Shown here: positions 13,001 through 24,481 of the stretch, piece by piece
Position numbering within the stretch: position 1 is the stretch's first letter
Layout of the letters: each line of letters begins with the position of its first letter
The notes under the pieces: model-generated
Database searches by the model: none
Told to the model about the DNA's origin: nothing
What the model saw: only the letters and a program-made list of their open reading frames with translations
Assembly (NCBI GenBank): GCA_030248065.1
Contig: JASAMV010001506.1
Coordinates: forward strand, 124,001 to 188,000
DNA length: 64,000 nt
Reading direction: 5' to 3'
Source of the DNA: Rhynchonema sp. JSB1_4
Lineage: Eukaryota; Nematoda; Chromadorea; Monhysterida; Xyalidae
Made by a program: the position numbers and the translations under genes

Positions 13001-16000
13001 ATTAGCCGCAAGACAAAGTTTGGACAAAGTGCAAGCAATAATAAGTGAGGAAAAATGCGATCAAACTCACCACCCAAGTGCACATCGGCGTGGGTTGGTG
13101 AAACATCATAGCTGCGGGTCACGGCTGCGGGATCGGATCATCGCACACAGCTCACCGATACAACCTCTGTCCCGATTTGGTGTGCTGTGGGTCGCCGCGT
13201 GGCGTATTTTTTGAGCAAAACTTTGTGTTTTTTGCACGAGAAAGTTTCTTTGATCAAAACAACTTTTTGTTGAGAAAATGTGGAACAGAAAAGGTGCGCG
13301 ACGTGCGAACCCTGAAACTCAAAGGCGAGCCTCAGTTTTCGACAGGGAATCACGCAAATGAATTAGCCCATGGGCATGATAACATTGTTTGACCCCGACG
13401 ATGTCCAAGTGCACCGCCTGTCTGGGGAAACAGAAATTAGCCGCAAGACAAAGTTTGGACAAAGTGTAAGCAATAATAAGTGAGGAAAAATGCGATCAAA
13501 CTCACCACCCAAGTGCACATCGGCGTGGGTTGGTGAAACATCATAGCTGCGGGTCACGGCTGCGGGATCGGATCATCGCACACAGCTCACCGATACAACC
13601 TCTGTCCCGATTTGGTGTGCTGTGGGTCGCCGCGTGGCGTATTTTTTTGAGCAAAACTTTGTATTTTTTGCACGAAAAAGTTTCTTTGATCAAAACAATT
13701 TTTTGTTGAGAAAATGTGGAACAGAAAAGGTGCGCGACGTGCGAACCCTGAAACTCAAAGGCGAGCCTCAGTTTTCGACAGGGAATCACGCAAATGAATT
13801 AGCCCATGGGCATGATAACATTGTTTGACCCCGACGATGTCCAAGTGCACCGCCTGTCTGGGGAAACAGAAATTAGCCGCAAGACAAAGTTTGGACAAAG
13901 TGTAAGCAATAATAAGTGAGGAAAAATGCGATCAAACTCACCACCCAAGTGCACATCGGCGTGGGTTGGTGAAACATCATAGCTGTGGGTCACGGCTGCG
14001 GGATCGGATCATCGCACACAGCTCACCGATACAACCTCTGTCCCGATTTGGTGTGCTGTGGGTCGCCGCGTGGCGTATTTTTTGAGCAAAACTTTGTGTT
14101 TTTTGCACGAGAAAGTTTCTTTGATCAAAACATTTTTTGTTGAGAAAATGTGGAACAGAAAAGGTGCGCGACGTGCGAACCCTGAAACTCAAAGGCGAGC
14201 CTCAGTTTTCGACAGGGAATCACGCAAATGAATTAGCCCATGGGCATGATAACATTGTTTGACCCCGACGATGTCCAAGTGCACCGCCTGTCTGGGGAAA
14301 CAGAAATTAGCCGCAAGACAAAGTTTGGACAAAGTGTAAGCAATAATAAGTGAGGAAAAATGCGATCAAACTCACCACCCAAGTGCACATCGGCGTGGGT
14401 TGGTGAAACATCATAGCTGTGGGTCACGGCTGCGGGATCGGATCATCGCACACAGCTCACCGATACAACCTCTGTCCCGATTTGGTGTGCTGTGGGTCGC
14501 CGCGTGGCGTATTTTTTGAGCAAAACTTTGTATTTTTTGCACGAAAAGGTTCTTTGATCAAAACAGTTTTTTGTTGAGAAAATGTGGAACAGAAAAGGTG
14601 CGCGACGTGCGAACCCTGAAACTCAAAGGCGAGCCTCAGTTTTCGACAGGGAATCACGCAAATGAATTAGCCCATGGGCATGATAACATTGTTTGACCCC
14701 GACGATGTCCAAGTGCACCGCCTGTCTGGGGAAACAGAAATTAGCCGCAAGACAAAGTTTGGACAAAGTGTAAGCAATAATAAGTGAGGAAAAATGCGAT
14801 CAAACTCACCACCCAAGTGCACATCGGCGTGGGTTGGTGAAACATCATAGCTGTAGGTCACGGCTGCGGGATCGGATCATCGCACATAGCTCACCGATAC
14901 AACCTCTGTCCCGATTTGGTGTGCTGTGGGTCGCCGCGTGGCGTATTTTTTGAGCAAAACTTTGTATTTTTTGCACGAAAAAGTTTCTTTGATCAAAACA
15001 CTGTTTTGTTGAGAAAATGTGGAACAGAAAAGGTGCGCGACGTGCGAACCCTGAAACTCAAGGGCGAGCCTCAGTTTTCGACAGGGAATCACGCAAATGA
15101 ATTAGCCCATGGGCATGATAACATTGTTTGACCCCGACGATGTCCAAGTGCACCGCCTGTCTGAGGAAACAGAAATTAGCCGCAAGACAAAGTTTGGACA
15201 AAGTGTAAGCAATAATAAGTGAGGAAAAATGCGATCAAACTCACCACCCAAGTGCACATCGGCGTGGGTTGGTGAAACATCATAGCTGTAGGTCACGGCT
15301 GCGGGATCGGATCATCGCACATAGCTCACCGATACAACCTCTGTCCCGATTTGGTGTGCTGTGGGTCGCCGCGTGGCGTATTTTTTGAGCAAAACTTTGT
15401 ATTTTTTGCACGAAAAAGTTTCTTTGATCAAAACAATGTTTTGTTGAGAAAATGTGGAACAGAAAAGGTGCGCGACGTGCGAACCCTGAAACTCAAGGGC
15501 GAGCCTTAGTTTTCGACAGGGAATCGCAAGTGAATTAGCCCATGGGCATGATAACATTGTTTGACCCCGACGATGTCCAAGTGCACCGCCTGTCTGGGGA
15601 AACAGAAATTAGCCGCAAGACAAAGTTTGGACAAAGTGTAAGCAATAATAAGTGAGGAAAAATGCGATCAAACTCACCACCCAAGTGCACATCGGCGTGG
15701 GTTGGTGAAACATCATAGCTGTAGGTCACGGCTGCGGGATCGGATCATCGCACATAGCTCACCGATACAACCTCTGTCCCGATTTGGTGTGCTGTGGGTC
15801 GCCGCGTGGCGTATTTTTTGAGCAAAACTTTGTATTTTTTGCACGAAAAAGTTTCTTTGATCAAAACACTGTTTTGTTGAGAAAATGTGGAACAGAAAAG
15901 GTGCGCGACGTGCGAACCCTGAAACTCAAGGGCGAGCCTCAGTTTTCGACAGGGAATCACGCAAATGAATTAGCCCATGGGCATGATAACATTGTTTGAC

Positions 16001-16590
16001 CCCGACGATGTCCAAGTGCACCGCCTGTCTGAGGAAACAGAAATTAGCCGCAAGACAAAGTTTGGACAAAGTGTAAGCAATAATAAGTGAGGAAAAATGC
16101 GATCAAACTCACCACCCAAGTGCACATCGGCGTGGGTTGGTGAAACATCATAGCTGTAGGTCACGGCTGCGGGATCGGATCATCGCACATAGCTCACCGA
16201 TACAACCTCTGTCCCGATTTGGTGTGCTGTGGGTCGCCGCGTGGCGTATTTTTTGAGCAAAACTTTGTATTTTTTGCACGAAAAAGTTTCTTTGATCAAA
16301 ACACTGTTTTGTTGAGAAAATGTGGAACAGAAAAGGTGCGCGACGTGCGAACCCTGAAACTCAAAGGCGAGCCTCAGTTTTCGACAGGGAATCACGCAAA
16401 TGAATTAGCCCATGGGCATGATAACATAGTTTGACCCCGACGATGTCCAAGTGCACTGTCTGTCTGGGGAAACAGAAATAAGCCGCAAGACAAAGTTTGG
16501 CCAAAGTGTAAGCAATAATAAGCGAGGAAAAATGCGATCAAACTCACCACCCAAGTGCACATCGGCGTGGGTTGGTGAAACATCACAGCT
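10073..16590. repeat. Satellite subfamily III
   Basis: Monomers are mostly 433-435 bp and marked by GTTGAGAAAATGTGGAACAG, with GCACACAGCTCACCG changing to GCACATAGCTCACCG from about 14880 onward. Local blocks are visible: GCTGCGGGTCACGG replaces GCTGTGGGTCACGG at about 11800-13560. CTGTAGGTCACGG marks about 14850-16160, where monomers alternate between CTGGGGAAACAG and CTGAGGAAACAG forms. Confidence 0.8.
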
Positions 16591-19500
16591 GTGGGTCACG
16601 GCTGCGGGATCGGATCATCGCATATAGCTCACCGATACAACCTCTGTCCCGATTTGGTGTGCTGTGGGTCGCCGCGTGGCGTATTTTTTGAGCAAAACTT
16701 TGTATTTTTTGCACGAAAAAGTTTCTTTGATCAAAACAATTTTTTGTCGAGAAAATGTGGAACAGAAAAGGTGCGCGACGTGCGAACCCTGAAACTCAAA
16801 GGCGAGCCTCAGTTTTCGACAGGGAATCACGCAAATGAATTAGCCCATGGGCATGATAACATAGTTTGACCCCGACGATGTCCAAGAGCACCGTCTGTCT
16901 GGGGAAACAGAAATAAGCCGCAAGACAGAGTTTGGCCAAAGTGTAAGCAATAATAAGCCTGGAAAAATGCGATCAAACTCACCACCCAAGTGCACATCGG
17001 CGTGGGTTGGTGAAACATCATAGCTGTGGGTCACGGCTGCGGGATCGGATCATCGCATATAGCTCACCGATACAACCTCTGTCCCGATTTGGTGTGCTGT
17101 GGGTCGCCGCGTGGCGTATTGTTTGAGCAAAACTTTGTATTTTTTGCACGAAAAAGTTTCTTTGATCAAAACAATTTTTTGTCGAGAAAATGTGGAACAG
17201 AAAAGGTGCGCGACGTGCGAACCCTGAAACTCAAAGGCGAGCCTCAGTTTTCGACAGGGAATCACGCAAATGAGGGCATGATAACATAGTTTGACCCCGA
17301 CGATGTCCAAGTGCACCGTCTGTCTGGGGAAACAGAAATAAGCCGCAAGACAAAGTTTGGCCTAAGTGTAAGCAATAATAAGCGAGGAAAAATGCGATCA
17401 AACTCACCACCCAAGTGCACATCGGCGTGGGTTGGTGAAACATCATAGCTGTGGGTCACGGCTGCGGGATCGGATCATCGCATATAGCTCACCGATACAA
17501 CCTCTGTCCCGATTTGGTGTGCTGTGGGTCGCCGCGTGGCGTATTGTTTGAGCAAAACTTTGTATTTTTTGCACGAAAAAGTTTCTTTGATCAAAACAAT
17601 TTTTTGTTGAGAAAATGTGGAACAGAAAAGGTGCGCGACGTGCGAATCCTGAAACTCAAAGGCGAGCCTCAGTTTTCGACAAGGAATCACGCAAATGAAT
17701 TAGCCCATGGGCATGATAACATTGTTTGACCCAGACGATGTCCAAGTGCACCGTCTGCCTGGGGAAACAGAAATTAGCCGCAAGACAAAGTTTGGACAAA
17801 GTGTAAGCAATAATAAGCGAGGAAAAATGCGATCAAACTCACCACCCAAGTGCACATCGGCGTGGGTTGGTGAAACATCACAGCTGTGGGTCACGGCTGC
17901 GGGATCGGATCATCGCATATAGCTCACCGATACAACCTCTGTCCCGATTTGGTGTGCTGTGGGTCGCCGCGTGGCGTATTGTTTGAGCAAAACTTTGTAT
18001 TTTTGCACGAAAAAGTTTCTTTGATCAAAACAATTTTTTGTCGAGAAAATGTGGAACAGAAAAGGTGCGCGACGTGCGAACCCTGAAACTCAAAGGCGAG
18101 CCTCAGTTTTCGACAGGGAATCACGCAAATGAATTAGCCCATGGGCATGATAACATAGTTTGACCCCGACGATGTCCAAGAGCACCGTCTGTCTGGGGAA
18201 ACAGAAATAAGCCGCAAGACAGAGTTTGGCCAAAGTGTAAGCAATAATAAGCCTGGAAAAATGCGATCAAACTCACCACCCAAGTGCACATCGGCGTGGG
18301 TTGGTGAAACATCATACATAGCTGTGGGTCACGGCTGCGGGATCGGATCATCGCATATAGCTCACCGATACAACCTCTGTCCCGATTTGGTGTGCTGTGG
18401 GTCGCCGCGTGGCGTATTTTTTGAGCAAAACTTTGTTTTTTTGCACAAAAAAGTTTCTTTGATCAAAACAATTTTTTGTTGAGAAAATGTGGAACAGAAA
18501 AGGTGCGCGACGTGCGAACCTGAAACTCAAAGGCGAGCCTCGGTTTTCGAACAGCGAATCACGCAAATGAGGGCATGATAACATAGTTTGATCCCGACGA
18601 TGTCCAAGTGCACCGCCTGTCTGGGGAAACAGAAATAAGCCGCAAGACAAAGTTTGGCCTAAGTGTAAGCAATAATAAGCGAGGACAAATGCGATCAAAC
18701 TCACCACCCAAGTGCACATCGGCGTGGGTTGGTGAAACATCACAGCTGTGGGTCACGGCTGCGGGATCGGATCATCGCATATAGCTCACCGATACAACCT
18801 CTGTCCCGATTTGGTGTGCTGTGGGTCGCCGCGTGGCGTATTGTTTGAGCAAAACTTTGTATTTTTGCACGAAAAAGTTTCTTTGATCAAAACAATTTTT
18901 TGTCGAGAAAATGTGGAACAGAAAAGGTGCGCGACGTGCGAACCCTGAAACTCAAAGGCGAGCCTCAGTTTTCGACAGGGAATCACGCAAATGAATTAGC
19001 CCATGGGCATGATAACATAGTTTGACCCCGACGATGTCCAAGAGCACCGTCTGTCTGGGGAAACAGAAATAAGCCGCAACACAAAGTTTGGCCTAAGTGT
19101 AAGCAATAATAAGCGAGGAAAAATGCGATCAAACTCACCACCCAAGTGCACATCGGCGTGGGTTGGTGAAACATCATAGCTGTGGGTCACGGCTGCGGGA
19201 TCGGATCATCGCATATAGCTCACCGATACAACCTCTGTCCCGATTTGGTGTGCTGTGGGTCGCCGCGTGGCGTATTGTTTGAGCAAAACTTTGTATTTTT
19301 TGCACGAAAAAGTTTCTTTGATCAAAACAATTTTTTGTCGAGAAAATGTGGAACAGAAAAGGTGCGCGACGTGCGAACCCTGAAACTCAAAGGCGAGCCT
19401 CAGTTTTCGACAGGGAATCACGCAAATGAGGGCATGATAACATAGTTTGACCCCGACGATGTCCAAGTGCACCGTCTGTCTGGGGAAACAGAAATAAGCC

Positions 19501-22500
19501 GCAAGACAAAGTTTGGCCTAAGTGTAAGCAATAATAAGCGAGGAAAAATGCGATCAAACTCACCACCCAAGTGCACATCGGCGTGGGTTGGTAAAACATC
19601 ACAGCTGTGGGTCACGGCTGTGGGATCGGATCATCGCATATAGCTCACCGATACAACCTCTGTCCCGATTTGGTGTGCTGTGGATCGCCGCGTGGCGTAT
19701 TATTTGAGCAAAACTTTGTACTTTTTGCACGGAAAAGTTTCTTTGATCAAAACAATTTTTTGTCGAGAAAATGTGGAACAGAAAAGGTGCGCGACGTGCG
19801 ATCCCTGAAACTCAAAGGCGAGCCTCAGTTTTCGACAGGGAATCACGCAAATGAATTAGCCCATGGGCATGATAACATAGTTTGACCCCGACGATGTCCA
19901 AGAGCACCGTCTGTCTGGGGAAACAGAAATAAGCCGCAAGCCAGAGTTTGGCCAAAGTGTAAGCAATAATAAGCGAGGAAAAATGCGATCAAACTCACCA
20001 CCCAAGTGCACATCGGCGTGGGTTGGTGAAACATCATAGCTGTGGGTCACGGCTGCGGGATCGGATCATCGCATATAGCTCACCGATACAACCTCTGTCC
20101 CGATTTGGTGTGCTGTGGGTCGCCGCGTGGCGTATTGTTTGAGCAAAGCTTTGTATTTTTTGCACGAAAAAGTTTCTTTGATCAAAACAATTTTTTGTCG
20201 AGAAAGTGTGGAACAGAAAAGGTGCGCGACGTGCGAACCCTGAAACTCAAAGGCGAGCCTCAGTTTTCGACAGGGAATCACGCAAATGAATTAGCCCATG
20301 GACATGATAACATTGTTTGACCCCGACGATGTTCAAGTGCACCACCTAACTGGGGAAACAGAAATTAGCCGCAAGACAAAGCTTGTACAAAGTGTAAGCA
20401 ATAATAAGTGAGGAAAAATGCGATCAAACTCACCACCCAAGTGCACATGGGCGTGGGTTGGTGAAACATCATAGCTGTGGGTCACGGCTGCGGGATCGGA
20501 TCATCGCATATAGCTCACCGATACAACCTCTGTCCCGATTTGGTGTGCTGTGGGTCGCCGCGTGGCGTATTTTTTGAGCAAAATTATGTAGTTTTTGCAC
20601 GAAAAAGTTTCTTTGATCAAAACAATTTTTTGTCGAGAAAATGTGGAACAGAAAAGGTGCGCGACGTGCGAACCCTGAAACTCAAAGGCGAGCCTCAGGT
20701 TTCGACAGGGAATCACGCAAATGAATTAGCCCATGGGCATGAGAACATAGTTTGACCCCGACGATGTCCAAGTGCACCGAACGCCTGGGCAAACAGAAAT
20801 AAGCCGCAAGACAAAGTTTGGCCAAAGTGTAAGCAATAATAAGCGAGGAAAAATGCGATCAAACTCACCACCCAAGTGCACATCGGCGTGGGTTGGTGAA
20901 ACATCACAGCTGTGGGTCACGGCTGCGGGATCGGATCATCGCATATAGCTCACCGATACAACCTCTGTCCCGATTTGGTGTGCTGTGGGTCGCCGCGTGG
21001 CGTATTATTTGAGCAAAACGTTGTATTTTTTGCACGGAAAAGTTTCTTTGATCAAAACAATTTTTTGTCGAGAAAATGTGGAACAGAAAAGGTGCGCGAC
21101 GTGCGATCCCTGAAACTCAAAGGCGAGCCTCGGTTTTCGAACAGCGAATCACGCAAATGAGGGCATGATAACATAGTTTGATCCCGACGATGTCCAAGTG
21201 CACCGTCTGTCTGGGGAAACAGAAATAAGCCGCAAGACAAAGTTTGGCCTAAGTGTAAGCAATAATAAGCGAGGAAAAATGCGATCAAACTCACCACCCA
21301 AGTGCACATGGGCGTGGGTTGGTGAAACATCACAGTTGTTGGTCACGGCTGCGGGATCGGATCATCGCATATAGCTCACCGATACAACCTCTGTCCCGAT
21401 TTGGTGTGCTGTGGGTCGCCGCGTGGCGTATTATTTGAGCAAAACATTGTATTTTTTGCATGGAAAAGTTTCTTTGATCAAAACAATTTTTTTGTCGAGA
21501 AAATGTGGAACAGAAAAGGTGCGCGACGTGCGATCCCTGAAACTCAAAGGCGAGCCTCTGTTTTCGGCAGGGAATCACGCAAATGAATTAGCCCATGGGC
21601 ATGATAACATAGTTTGACCCCGACGATGTCCAAGAGCACCGTCTGTCTGGGGAAACAGAAATAAGCCGCAAGACAGAGTTTGGCCAAAGTGTAAGCAATA
21701 ATAAGCCTGAAAAAATGCGATCAAACTCACCACCCAAGTGCACATCGGCGTGGGTTGGTGAAACATCATAGCTGTGGGTCACGGCTGCGGGATCGGATCA
21801 TCGCATATAGCTCACCGATACAACCTCTGTCCCGATTTGGTGTGTTGTGGGTCGCTGCGTGGCGTATTATTTGAGCAAAACTTTGTACTTTTTGCACGGA
21901 AAAGTTTCTTTGATCAAAACAATTTTTTGTCGAGAAAATGTGGAACAGAAAAGGTGCGCGACGTGCGATCCCTGAAACTCAAAGGCGAGCCTCAGTTTTC
22001 GACAGGGAATCACGCAAATGAATTAGCCCATGGGCATGATAACATTGTTTGACCCCGACGATGTCCAAGAGCACCACCTGCCTGGGGAAACAGAAATTAG
22101 CCGCAAGACAAAGCTTGGACAAAGTGTAAGCAATAATAAGTGAGGAAAAATGCGATCAAACTCACCACCCAAGTGCACATGGGCGTGGGTTGGTGAAACA
22201 TCATAGCTGTGGGTCACGGCTGCGGGATCGGATCATCGCATATAGCTCACCGATACAACCTCTGTCCCGATTTGGTGTGCTGTGGGTCGCCGCGTGGCGT
22301 ATTTTTTGAGCAAAATTATGTAGTTTTTGCACGAAAAAGTTTCTTTGATCAAAACAATTTTTTGTCGAGAAAATGTGGAACAGAAAAGGTGCGCGACGTG
22401 CGAACCCTGAAACTCAAAGGCGAGCCTCAGGTTTCGACAGGGAATCACGCAAATGAATTAGCCCATGGGCCTGATAACATAGTTTGATCCCGACGATGTC

Positions 22501-22741
22501 CAAGCGCACCGAACGCCTGGGCAAACAGAAATTAGTTTGGCCAAAGTGTAAGCAATAATAAGCGAGGAAAAATGCGATCAAACTCACCACCCAAGTGCAC
22601 ATCGGCGTGGGTTGGTGAAACATCACAGCTGTGGGTCACGGCTGCGGGATCGGATCATCGCATATAGCTCACCGATACAACCTCTGTCCCGATTTGATGT
22701 GCTGTGGGTCGGACAGTGTGAAAGTGCGCGACGTGCGAACA
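16591..22741. repeat. Satellite subfamily IV with mixed-length monomers
   Basis: Monomers carry GCATATAGCTCACCG and mostly GTCGAGAAAATGTGG. A shortened variant reads CGCAAATGAGGGCATGATAAC, missing AATTAGCCCATG, and occurs near 17270, 18570, 19430 and 21155. The variant CCAAGAGCACCGTCTG often lies about 395 bp before it. The variants recur at spacings of three, two and four monomers, an irregular higher-order pattern. The array ends with a decayed monomer near 22741. Confidence 0.8.
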
Positions 22742-23909
22742 CAAACTCGGACCGTGTGAAGTACAAACTAAGAAACTTGAAAAGGGGGTGAGCAAAGCAA
22801 ATCACGCATGTAATTTCACACATATGAGAAGAGGGACAGCGAAAGAGAGAATCAAACCCACGCACCGATCGTTTAATCCCCCAAACAGCATGTTGCATCA
22901 CGGTGCAATTATATGCTCAACTCACTTGCAGAAAAAACCAACAAATATTACATACTGGTATGTAATGTGTGTTGGTAATTTTGCCTGTTTGAACACTAAC
23001 ATAGCACAGAGAGACTGACCTGCGACAAAACGGTAACAAAACTAAACAGCCAAATCTAACACAAAACTGGCAGGCAAGTCGCAGAAAGGAACGCACAACG
23101 CAAAAAAGTCGCATGAAGCAAATTGCTATAGGTAATTGTTTTGCCCCGGGATGCCCCCCCCCCCAACTCTCACCAACGGTTTCGCGACAACGGTCAGTCA
23201 AGGACTGCAGAGCAGAGATTATAACCCAACATGTTTCAAAACGACCACCACATGTGTGTTAAGCGCTCAATGTTTGAACAAGAAGGGGTGAAACCACTCA
23301 CCCTGAAACCAATTTCTTTACCAACTGCTAACTGCTGCCCACATTTTTGCACTCAAATGCACGGTGCTCAAATGTGATGTTTCACGGCTCGTACCTACAA
23401 TGTTAGAGTCGCACATTTGAAAGAGCTGAAATTATCAAACAACAACGATTGCTGTGAAATAATTTCAAAAAGCATTTTTAACAATATTTCGGTAATTTCC
23501 TTTGTTGACGTCATCGGAGAAAGATGCCTATCACTGCGGCACAACTGCAAGCTCTGCCACCCATAGCCTTGCACTGCACAGCAAACACAACGGTGGAAGA
23601 ACTTCGCGGTGGATCATGTCATTGGCATGTGTTAATAAATGGTTTTCTCTCATATCAAATAAATAAAGCATCGCATATTTATTTCGGCTGCTGTGCTTCA
23701 TTCATAAGCAAATAAATAAATATGGATATTTTAGAAGCGTGACAGATTGTTGTTGTTTGCACAGAAGTTCCCCGGTGATATTGTTATGGAATAAATACAA
23801 TTTTGTTTGTTATTTTTTGATAAATGCGGCCAGGCATGTTCACGAAACAGGCGCAAACTTGAACGTCAAACTTATTTGCTGCGCTCCGTGGGGATGCCAA
23901 AACCGTGCC
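22742..23909. other. Intergenic DNA without a supported gene
   Basis: I see no recognisable coding exon here. A C-run of about 11 bases lies at 23153-23163. One exact TGATGTTTCA motif sits at 23375-23384, outside the satellite. A TTTATTATTTGCTTATTTATTT-like AT-rich stretch spans 23630-23730. Nothing else could be supported. Confidence 0.5.
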
Positions 23910-24268
23910 GGGAAGACTCATTATAAATAAAACGGATTAAACGGATTAACCGGATTAAACGGATTTTTGCGTGCTGGGGGGAAGACTATTTCTTGGAAAA
24001 TAAAACGGATTGAACGGAATCCAGCTGGAACTTGGTCCTGGAACCAATGTTTGGGCTCAGGCTTAGGCTCAGGCTTACGCTCACGTTTAGGCATATATGT
24101 TGGCTTCAGTCTTGGCTCAGGCTTAAACTTAGGCTTAGGCTTAGGCTGACACGCCGGGCACATACAACATGCATAATGAGTCTTCCTGGGAAACGGCCCT
24201 GGGAGGAAAACTCTTTACGGGGATTCCGTTTAATCCGTTTTATTGTCAATGAAATAATGAGTCTTCCC
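23910..24268. mobile_element. Inverted-repeat element carrying TTAGGC-like repeats
   Basis: The left end GGGAAGACTCATTAT is the exact inverse of the right end ATAATGAGTCTTCCC. Just inside both ends lies AATAAAACGGATTAAACGG, in opposite orientations. Extra GGATTAAAC units follow on the left, and an internal GACTATTTCTTGGAAAATAA block matches the copy near 2085. The centre is the TTAGGC-like tract. No transposase and no clear target duplication were found, so the class is open. Confidence 0.6.
24052..24148 (+). repeat. Degenerate (TTAGGC)n interstitial telomere-like tract
   Basis: About 100 bp are built from TTAGGC and its variants TCAGGC, TTACGC and TCACGT, ending in the exact run TTAGGCTTAGGCTTAGGC. 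TTAGGC is the established nematode telomere repeat. The tract lies inside the inverted-repeat element, not at a chromosome end. It also creates spurious open frames rich in Lys-Pro on the minus strand. Confidence 0.8.
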
Positions 24269-24473
24269 GCCAGAGCCTCTGCAGGTTAAACTGATTACAA
24301 TAGTAATGAGTCTTACAATGCTTTCACGCACACATGTCGTCATTGGAATGAGGTGTCACCTCACCCGTGTCTGTCCCAGACCCAGACTTCACCAAGAACG
24401 TTGATTTTTTTCGAAATTTATGTTCGAGATTTTTCAGTTTTTCGAATGATTGTCGTATTTGTCGCGTGTTTTC

Positions 24474-24475
24474 AG
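24474..24475 (+). promoter_or_regulatory. Candidate trans-splice acceptor of the TMEM60-like gene
   Basis: GTGTTTTCAG ends at 24475, six bases before the proposed ATG at 24482. No 5' exon is evident upstream. This fits a spliced-leader acceptor, as is common in nematodes, but it could equally be the acceptor of an ordinary intron in the 5' UTR. Confidence 0.4.
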
Positions 24476-24481
24476 CATACA

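Larger units (their letters stand above)
3588..22741. repeat. Tandem satellite array, about 435-bp monomer, about 45 copies
   Basis: The block GTGGGTCACGGCTGCGGGAT recurs about every 435 bp from about 3733 to 22630. Most monomers are 433-437 bp; shortened forms are about 422-426, 419 and 258 bp. Every full monomer carries the blocks CCAAGTGCACCGCCTGTCTG, CACCCAAGTGCACATCGGCG and GGTGAAACATCATAGCTGTG. CCAAGTGCAC occurs twice per monomer. The first monomer (3733-3990) is missing about 177 bp, and the last one decays around 22700. The only open frames are short and repeat on both strands in step with the monomer, so I treat the array as non-coding satellite. Four subfamilies follow each other and are listed separately. 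Confidence 0.97.

Noticed and set aside
3588..22741. Repeated open frames of 64-98 codons on both strands of the satellite, in step with the 435-bp (3 x 145) monomer
   Set aside because: They occur on both strands in overlapping frames, have no domain and no splice structure, and change with ordinary satellite variants including frame-breaking indels. The 437-bp monomers also break the multiple of three.
3588..22741. CRISPR-like array
   Set aside because: The repeats are 435-bp head-to-tail monomers without spacers, in a eukaryotic genome.
23921..24163. Lys-Pro-rich open frame on the minus strand
   Set aside because: It is a translation of the TTAGGC-like tract inside an interspersed element.
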